Program-made: the position numbers and the translations under genes
The notes under the pieces: model-generated
Databases searched by the model: none
What the model saw: the letters and a program-made list of their open reading frames with translations, nothing else
What the model was told of the DNA's origin: nothing
Shown: positions 4,388 through 7,989 of the stretch, piece by piece
Numbering within the stretch: position 1 is the first letter of the stretch
Layout of the letters: the number at the start of each line of letters is the position of its first letter
Source: an uncultured Fretibacterium sp.
Lineage (GTDB): Bacteria; Synergistota; Synergistia; Synergistales; Aminobacteriaceae
Length of the DNA: 7,989 nucleotides
Direction: 5' to 3'
NCBI GenBank assembly: GCA_937915755.1
Contig: CALGGR010000140.1
Location: 1 to 7,989 of the forward strand

Positions 4388-5712
4388 ATAATATCGAGAA
4401 GCCTTTACTTGTTTCGGCCTTGCTCTTGCAGTTGAAGGGTAAAGGCTCCTCGCTTTCTAACGCTCAACAAAATATCCTAACACGCAGCAATCTTAACATA
4501 ATTGTTCCGGCTTTGGGGAAATCTCCAATTGAATATTTCTCGGAGCTTTTATCGAAGGTTACGTGTGATGATGTTATCAGTGAACTTTACGGAGGCGATT
4601 ATTCTTTCACAGGTTCGGACGGTCATAATCTCGGTATCGTCTTAACTCCGGAGCATATTTGTGAACTATGTTGTGAACTTCTCGGCTTGAAGAACGGCGA
4701 TTTTGTCTTTGAGCCGTGTTGCGGTACTGGCAGATTTCTCGTTAAAGCTATGAATTTCGTCGGTGATTGTGTCTGCGGCGTGGAACTCCAGGAAGATTTG
4801 TTCACTCTTTCTCGCTCAAATATCCTCATTCATGGAGGCTCCAAAAGTAAAATTTTTCATGGCGATTTCTTCAGCAAAAATCTTTATGAACAAGAATTTT
4901 ACGCAGGCTTCATTAATCCGCCGTATTCTCAAAAAGTTACGGAGCTTGAATTTATTGCTCGCTTGCTTGACATCCTTAAGGTCGGAGGAAGAGCGGCTGT
5001 CGTTGTTCCTGTGTCAACTATGATAGGGAAGACCAAAAAGGATAAAAATATTAAGGCTGAAATCCTGAAACGTCATACTCTTGAAGGCGTTATCACTCTC
5101 AACAAAAATACTTTTTACGGCGTCGGGACTGTTCCGTGTATCGCAATGTTTACCGCCGGAGTCCCTCATCAGCCGGAGCATGAAGCTAAATTCATTAACT
5201 TTGAAGATGACGGCTATGAAGTCAAAAAGCATGTCGGACTTGTCCCTAATGATACAGCATCGGAGAAAAGAAAATTTTTGCTGGAGTGCTGGCGATGTGA
5301 ACGCTCAGATTTCCGCTCTAAGTTCATGGTGAAATCAACTGTTGAGCCGGAGGATGAATGGTTGCATTCGTTTTATTACTACAATGATGAAATTCCAAAA
5401 GAAGAAAATTTTATGAAATCCCTTGAAGATTATTTGACGTTCGAGGCGAATATGATTTTTCACGGCAGAGGATATTTATTTGATAGGAAGGAATTAAAAC
5501 CGTGCCCGTTCTGCGGAAGTCAAAACGTGGAATATCAATTTAAGCGTGGACGGAATTTTTGCGCTCTGGCTGTCTGTCATGATTGCTTGATGCAGTCGGG
5601 AATTACTTTAGACGGCATCGAGAATTGGACAGAAAAATCGGCTTATGATGTTTTGCTTGAACATTGGAATAGGAGGTCACTATATGGAGGATTTCAATTG
5701 GAAAAACGTTAA
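4345..5712 (+). CDS. HsdM-type N6-adenine DNA methyltransferase fused to a C-terminal Lar-like zinc ribbon
   Basis: A 455-aa enzyme expected to transfer a methyl group from S-adenosylmethionine to adenine N6. Residues 1-95 are a helical N-terminal region. GIVLTPEHICELCCELLGL (97-115) matches the segment before motif I in HsdM proteins. Motif I is VFEPCCGTGRFL (121-132; usual DPACGTGGFL) and motif IV is INPPYS (190-195). Then comes LKVGGRAAVVVPVS. Residues 280-375 could hold target recognition, since no HsdS gene is visible. Residues 383-444 are a complete Lar-like ribbon: LKPCPFCGS (C387, C390), CHDC (C411, C414) and HWNRR (440-444). The frame is continuous through the junction. Rac prophage Lar enhances EcoKI modification, so a covalent Lar-methylase is functionally suggestive. 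ATG 4345 is the only credible start after a stop at 4306-4308. The SD is weak, so coupling to the preceding gene is likely. Confidence 0.9.
   Translation: MEKLVEALETYGALNNIEKPLLVSALLLQLKGKGSSLSNAQQNILTRSNLNIIVPALGKSPIEYFSELLSKVTCDDVISELYGGDYSFTGSDGHNLGIVLTPEHICELCCELLGLKNGDFVFEPCCGTGRFLVKAMNFVGDCVCGVELQEDLFTLSRSNILIHGGSKSKIFHGDFFSKNLYEQEFYAGFINPPYSQKVTELEFIARLLDILKVGGRAAVVVPVSTMIGKTKKDKNIKAEILKRHTLEGVITLNKNTFYGVGTVPCIAMFTAGVPHQPEHEAKFINFEDDGYEVKKHVGLVPNDTASEKRKFLLECWRCERSDFRSKFMVKSTVEPEDEWLHSFYYYNDEIPKEENFMKSLEDYLTFEANMIFHGRGYLFDRKELKPCPFCGSQNVEYQFKRGRNFCALAVCHDCLMQSGITLDGIENWTEKSAYDVLLEHWNRRSLYGGFQLEKR
5497..5514 (+). repeat. 18-base Lar motif repeat, copy inside the methyltransferase fusion
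   Basis: AAACCGTGCCCGTTCTGC differs by one base from the copies at 1733-1750 and 6141-6158 and codes for KPCPFC at residues 385-390. It shows that the fused ribbon belongs to the same recent Lar family as the separate genes. Confidence 0.8.
5671..5677 (+). promoter_or_regulatory. Ribosome binding site inside the methyltransferase-Lar WNRR codons
   Basis: AGGAGGT is formed by the codons of Arg443, Arg444 and Ser445 and lies 6 bases before ATG 5684. It fixes the start of the 53-aa gene that overlaps the methyltransferase end by 29 bases. Confidence 0.75.
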
Positions 5713-5845
5713 CTTGCGACAACTCAGAAAAAATGCCGCCATTATGTATAACATGCTCGCTAAAATCGCGTCTAATCAGCAAGTTTGGTGCTTGAAAGAA
5801 GTTAAGGACATTCTCGAAAATATTAAGAAAGAAGGTTCGATATGA
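5684..5845 (+). CDS. Unrecognised 53-aa protein
   Basis: It starts at ATG 5684 behind a perfect AGGAGGT, inside the 3' end of the methyltransferase gene, and ends by ATGA overlap with the next gene. The in-frame TTG and ATG codons further upstream lack such a site. The product is short, helical and lysine- and asparagine-rich: WKNVNLRQLRKNAAIMYNML, then VWCLKEVKDILENIKKEGS. There are no metal-binding or membrane features. The overlap ties its translation to the methyltransferase-Lar protein. Function unknown. Confidence 0.7.
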   Translation: MEDFNWKNVNLRQLRKNAAIMYNMLAKIASNQQVWCLKEVKDILENIKKEGSI

Positions 5846-6123
5846 TTTTTTTCTCCAATGGTATTTGGCAACTCAACGATGATAACGGCTTTATTATGGC
5901 CGGTAATGAACGTATTGCTCAGGTTTTCGGTGCTACGGTTCATAACCATGAGGATAACAGAGAGAAATGCTTCGCTTATGCTAGGCTTATCGCTCATGCT
6001 CCGGAAATGCTCAGCCTCTTGCAAAATGTTCTTGAGTATATCGACTTTTATGAAAATAGCTTGCAGAACTTAGAAGGCGATATCTTAATGCTCATGAAAG
6101 ACATTCGTGGTAGGGAGATTTAA
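5842..6123 (+). CDS. Small phage protein with the ARLIAxAPxM motif, copy 3
   Basis: A 93-aa protein whose motif YARLIAHAPEMLSLLQ (46-61) and N-terminal GIWQLNDDNGFIMAGNERIAQV correspond to the genes at 1203 and 1474. The PGKW motif is reduced to NGIW (6-9). The C-terminal half is a leucine-rich helix (LEYIDFYENSLQNLEGDILMLMKDI). GAAGG (5831-5835) is 6 bases upstream, and the first four bases overlap the previous stop. As with the 1474 gene, the next gene is Lar-like. No biochemical role is known; the repeated pairing suggests a shared task with the zinc-ribbon proteins. Confidence 0.78.
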   Translation: MIFFSNGIWQLNDDNGFIMAGNERIAQVFGATVHNHEDNREKCFAYARLIAHAPEMLSLLQNVLEYIDFYENSLQNLEGDILMLMKDIRGREI

Positions 6124-6125
6124 CC

Positions 6126-6314
6126 ATGAACGATAAATTAAAACCGTGCCCGTTTTGCAAAAGCGGTGCAGTAATCGTGAAATCTCCGAATGAAAACGAA
6201 CGATATATTGTGAGATGTTCGCAATGTCCCTGCGCTTTAGTCATCGACTTTGATGATATTGCTCTTGCAAAAGCTGTTTGGAATAATCGGAGAAGGAGGA
6301 AAAATCATGATTGA
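6126..6314 (+). CDS. Single-domain Lar-like zinc-ribbon protein
   Basis: A 62-aa protein of the size of classical Lar. It has MNDKLKPCPFC (C8, C11), VRCSQC (C31, C34, with Cys36 close by) and a terminal AVWNNRRRR (50-57). The family precedent is Rac prophage Lar, which alleviates type I restriction; function here is inferred only at family level. The start has GGGAG (6113-6117) 8 bases upstream and lies two bases after the previous stop. Its final arginine codons hold AGAAGGAGG, the SD of the next gene, which it overlaps by 8 bases (ATGATTGA). The four-arginine tail could also bind nucleic acid. Confidence 0.85.
   Translation: MNDKLKPCPFCKSGAVIVKSPNENERYIVRCSQCPCALVIDFDDIALAKAVWNNRRRRKNHD
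6141..6158 (+). repeat. 18-base Lar motif repeat, copy identical to 1733-1750
   Basis: AAACCGTGCCCGTTTTGC, identical to the copy about 4.4 kb upstream, encodes KPCPFC. Confidence 0.8.
6291..6299 (+). promoter_or_regulatory. Ribosome binding site in the arginine tail codons
   Basis: AGAAGGAGG, encoding three consecutive arginines (residues 56-58), lies 7 bases before ATG 6307. It shows that in-frame codons upstream of 6307 are not the start. Confidence 0.72.
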
Positions 6315-6636
6315 TGAACTTAAACCTTGCCCATTCTGTAGTAACTCTCCTGAGTTTGATACCACTCCGATTAATGAGTTTTTCATACACTGTCCGGGTT
6401 GCAACGCTGAGGGCTTCCCGTCTGATGATTGGCAAGGTGCTGTTTATTTCTGGAATTCCAGTGCTCGAAAACTCGATGAAATTACTAATCGCTGTCCTGT
6501 TTGTGGGGCTGTCGCTCTTGATACTTGGACTAAGTGGGGCTGGGCCGTTGAATGCTCTAAATGCTTCAATGCTACAGGGGGATATCTCTCTTTACCTGAG
6601 GCTAGAAAAGAATGGAATAGGAGAGTTACATCATGA
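6307..6636 (+). CDS. Tandem (double) Lar-like zinc-ribbon protein
   Basis: A 109-aa protein with two Lar-type modules in a row. Module 1 (1-51) has MIDELKPCPFC (C8, C11), CPGC (C29, C32) and VYFWNS (46-51). Module 2 (60-106) has NRCPVCGA (C63, C66), VECSKC (C81-86 region; Cys83, Cys86) and KEWNRR (101-106). The modules are joined by a short linker and have diverged clearly, so the internal duplication is old or the fusion joined two existing paralogues. All four cysteines are kept in each. It overlaps its neighbours by 8 bases upstream and 4 downstream. Two ribbons in one chain could bridge two partners or mimic a Lar dimer; this is inference. Confidence 0.83.
   Translation: MIDELKPCPFCSNSPEFDTTPINEFFIHCPGCNAEGFPSDDWQGAVYFWNSSARKLDEITNRCPVCGAVALDTWTKWGWAVECSKCFNATGGYLSLPEARKEWNRRVTS
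6619..6624 (+). promoter_or_regulatory. Ribosome binding site in the WNRR codons of the double Lar gene
   Basis: AGGAGA encodes the final two arginines of WNRR and lies 8 bases before ATG 6633, supporting translation of the very short 41-aa gene. Confidence 0.6.
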
Positions 6637-6758
6637 TACTCTTACGTTCATTGTTCAGGCTCTTTCGACGAAAAAAAAGAGTTTACCGCATTCAAATCCC
6701 CATCGGTTGGGAGAAAGGGAAATCATGTCGAAAAGTGCTAGACAAATACGCGAATTAA
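6633..6758 (+). CDS. Short basic peptide of 41 aa, unrecognised
   Basis: ATG 6633 overlaps the upstream stop (ATGA) and has AGGAGA 8 bases ahead. The peptide begins MILLRSLFRLFRRKKRVYRI, with eight Arg or Lys in the first 18 residues, and ends KVLDKYAN. The last 34 bases overlap the next gene. The first five residues MILLR are shared with the basic protein at 3782; beyond that, only the basic character is similar. It might bind nucleic acid or membrane, or be a leader that couples translation of the next gene. Short length makes it uncertain. Confidence 0.5.
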   Translation: MILLRSLFRLFRRKKRVYRIQIPIGWEKGKSCRKVLDKYAN

Positions 6759-7045
6759 AAAAATGGCTGGGAGTACCTCAAACTCCAGAAGTCAAACCTA
6801 ACTCACGCATTCAAGAGTTCTTTGAACGTTCACAAACAATCCGCCAACAAGAACAAGAAAGAAGAAAAGCTGCCCTAATACATCAATTCGAGATAGGGCG
6901 GCTTTATTTGATTGATAAGTGCACTTTTCGTTACGTCGGCAAGCAAGGCAAGCATCATTGCTTCGTATCAAGTTTAAGCGGATGGTCAAGAACTTACACA
7001 GACGCTCAGCTAATCGGCAAATCTTATCAGGAGGTAACAGATTGA
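6725..7045 (+). CDS. Unrecognised 106-aa protein with a coiled-coil N-half and a small beta domain
   Basis: The start is ATG 6725 with GAAAGGG (6713-6719) 5 bases upstream. The same frame is open for another 400 bases upstream, but there it only shadows the double Lar gene. The N-terminal half is charged and helical (SARQIRELKKWLGVP, then RSQTIRQQEQERRKAALIHQ). The C-terminal half (55-105) looks like a small beta domain rich in aromatic residues: FEIGRLYLIDKCTFRYVGKQ, GKHHCFVS, GWSRTYTDAQLIGK. No catalytic motif is seen. It overlaps the next gene by 4 bases (TTGA), and its last codons carry AGGAGGT, so it is tightly linked to the PP-loop enzyme. Confidence 0.72.
   Translation: MSKSARQIRELKKWLGVPQTPEVKPNSRIQEFFERSQTIRQQEQERRKAALIHQFEIGRLYLIDKCTFRYVGKQGKHHCFVSSLSGWSRTYTDAQLIGKSYQEVTD
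7029..7035 (+). promoter_or_regulatory. Ribosome binding site for the PP-loop enzyme (TTG start)
   Basis: AGGAGGT lies 6 bases before TTG 7042. An ATG at 7046 is out of frame, so the TTG is chosen. Confidence 0.7.
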
Positions 7046-7989
7046 ATGTTCTAGATTTCTTCAATCAGGCAAGTAATTATAACAATATAGCTAACGCAAT
7101 CGCAAAAACGCATAATATCCTCTGCAAATTCAATTCCCCTTCTTGTTCAATTTCCGGTGGAGCTGACAGCGATATTATGCTTGATATGGTTCACAAACTC
7201 GACGAAAGCAAGAAAGTTCGTTATGTCTGGTTCAATACAGGCCTCGAATATCAGGCAACGAAACAACATCTTGATGAGCTTGAAGAAAAGTATGAAATTA
7301 CGATTGAGCGTTTCCCAGCTGTTAAACCTATTCCGCAGGTTGTAAAGGAGTTCGGACAGCCTTTTTTGAGTAAATATGTCTCAGATAGAATTTCTCGGTT
7401 GCAGAACGTTCACTTTGACTTCTCCGATATGGGCTTTGACGAAATGCTGGAAAGTTTTCCGAGTGCTAAAGCCGCCGTTTATTGGTGGCATAACTGGTTC
7501 CAATGCAACAGCTTCAATATCAATCAACACAGATACTTGAAAGAGTTCTTAATACAATATCCGCCAACTTTCAAGATTTCTGATAAATGCTGTGACTTTG
7601 CAAAGAAAAGGCCAATAAAACATTTCATGAGCAAGAATTATATTGACGTTCAATTTGTAGGAGTTCGGAAGGCAGAAGGCGGAATAAGGAGCATGCTTAA
7701 ATCTTGCTTTACTGGTAATGCTAAGCATGGAATTTTCCGGCCGCTTCTATGGTTCACTAATCAGGACAAAGAAATTTACTGCAAACTATTCGGCGTTCAA
7801 TATTCAGATTGCTACACAAGATACGGCTTAAAGAGGACAGGATGCGCGGGTTGTCCGTTTAATCCTAATGTGTTTAGCGAGATTGAACAGGTCAAGGATT
7901 TTGAAGGGGGACTTATTACTGCGGCGGCTCATGTTTTTCGTGAAAGTTACGAATACACAAGGCTTTATAAAGAATTTTGCTCTGCTCAG
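7042..7989 (+). CDS. PAPS-reductase / DndC-type PP-loop enzyme (C-terminus outside the window)
   Basis: The frame is open for 316 codons from TTG 7042 to the window edge. The PP-loop SISGGADSD (36-44) binds and splits ATP at the alpha-beta bond. VWFNTGLEYQAT (62-73) equals the TGLExPET region of PAPS reductases. KCCDFAKKRP (182-191), GVRKAEGGIRS (207-217) and PLLWFTNQDKEIYC (234-247) follow the family order, then GCAGCPFN (267-274). The pairs C183/C184 and C268/C271 could hold an iron-sulfur cluster, as in DndC and other cluster-dependent PP-loop enzymes. The true PAPS-reductase role is unlikely in a phage. Sulfur transfer to nucleic acid or another adenylation reaction is more plausible, but no DndA, DndB, DndD or DndE is visible. 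It follows the 106-aa gene with a 4-base overlap. Confidence 0.87.
   Translation, partial: MNVLDFFNQASNYNNIANAIAKTHNILCKFNSPSCSISGGADSDIMLDMVHKLDESKKVRYVWFNTGLEYQATKQHLDELEEKYEITIERFPAVKPIPQVVKEFGQPFLSKYVSDRISRLQNVHFDFSDMGFDEMLESFPSAKAAVYWWHNWFQCNSFNINQHRYLKEFLIQYPPTFKISDKCCDFAKKRPIKHFMSKNYIDVQFVGVRKAEGGIRSMLKSCFTGNAKHGIFRPLLWFTNQDKEIYCKLFGVQYSDCYTRYGLKRTGCAGCPFNPNVFSEIEQVKDFEGGLITAAAHVFRESYEYTRLYKEFCSAQ

Noticed and set aside
4763..5332. Open frames at 4763-5023 and 5081-5332 on the + strand
   Set aside because: They are alternative frames within the methyltransferase gene, with no ribosome binding sites or recognisable domains.
5485..5530. Internal start making a separate Lar protein from the methyltransferase gene
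   Set aside because: AGGAAGGA at 5485-5492 looks like an SD, but no ATG, GTG or TTG in the right frame follows at a usable distance. The first in-frame GTG (5527) is already past the CPFC motif. The bases can simply encode Arg-Lys-Glu.
6311..6724. Upstream extension of the 6725 gene to make a 244-aa protein
   Set aside because: That stretch is an alternative frame of the double Lar gene. The SD GAAAGGG at 6713-6719 and the ATG at 6725 explain the real start.
3782..6758. Homology between the basic proteins at 3782 and 6633
   Set aside because: Only MILLR and general basicity are shared, which is too little to call them paralogues; mentioned only as a resemblance.
784..7064. Several minus-strand open frames of 60-123 codons (for example 784-1122, 1161-1532, 5776-6024, 6798-7064)
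   Set aside because: They lie antisense to genes with recognisable motifs or good SD sites, have no family features, and contradict the uniform + strand layout.
1..7989. CRISPR arrays, tRNAs, rRNAs, insertion sequences, promoters and factor-independent terminators
   Set aside because: No regularly spaced direct repeats, tRNA arms, transposase motifs, or hairpin plus T-run was found by eye. The gaps between genes are too short for clear promoters, so the operon promoter probably lies upstream of the window.

Overview
The window looks like part of a bacteriophage or prophage early region (nucleotide metabolism, recombination and DNA modification). Every convincing gene lies on the + strand. 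Twenty genes fill 7989 bases with almost no intergenic DNA, most junctions are overlaps, and most genes encode proteins under 120 residues. Strong purine-rich Shine-Dalgarno (SD) sites and four likely TTG starts fit a bacterial host with strong SD dependence, for example a Firmicutes-like or other anaerobic gut or rumen bacterium. The sequence alone does not fix the host. No structural, lysis or integrase gene is visible, so lytic and temperate lifestyles cannot be told apart.

Layout. 1-1210: the tail of an unknown gene, a regulator with one clear and one degenerate Cro/CI-type helix-turn-helix, and a flavin-dependent thymidylate synthase (thyX). 1203-2354: four tiny overlapping genes, namely two paralogues with an ARLIAxAPxM motif and two Lar-like zinc-ribbon proteins. 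2351-3762: a Cas4/RecB-type PD-(D/E)XK nuclease with putative iron-sulfur cysteines, followed by a Sak4/AAA_24-type P-loop ATPase, a plausible recombination pair. 3782-4387: three small unrecognised genes. 4345-5712: an HsdM-type N6-adenine DNA methyltransferase whose C-terminus is an in-frame Lar-like zinc ribbon. 5684-7045: a 53-aa protein, a third ARLIAxAPxM protein, a single Lar-like protein, a double Lar-like protein, a short basic peptide and an unrecognised 106-aa protein. 7042-7989: a PAPS-reductase/DndC-type PP-loop enzyme that runs off the window end.

How the genes may work together. ThyX supplies dTMP, and the nuclease and ATPase would process and anneal phage DNA ends. The methyltransferase would protect or mark the DNA. 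E. coli Rac prophage Lar is known to relieve type I restriction by enhancing host modification. A Lar-like ribbon fused to an HsdM-like methylase, with five further Lar-like ribbons in four neighbouring genes, suggests a modification or anti-restriction set. This is inference. ARLIAxAPxM genes directly precede Lar-like genes twice (1474/1718 and 5842/6126), so the two families look like a repeated two-gene module. In four of four C-terminal Lar modules the arginine codons of the WN(N)RR ending also form the SD of the next gene, which may help these cassettes stack in tandem.
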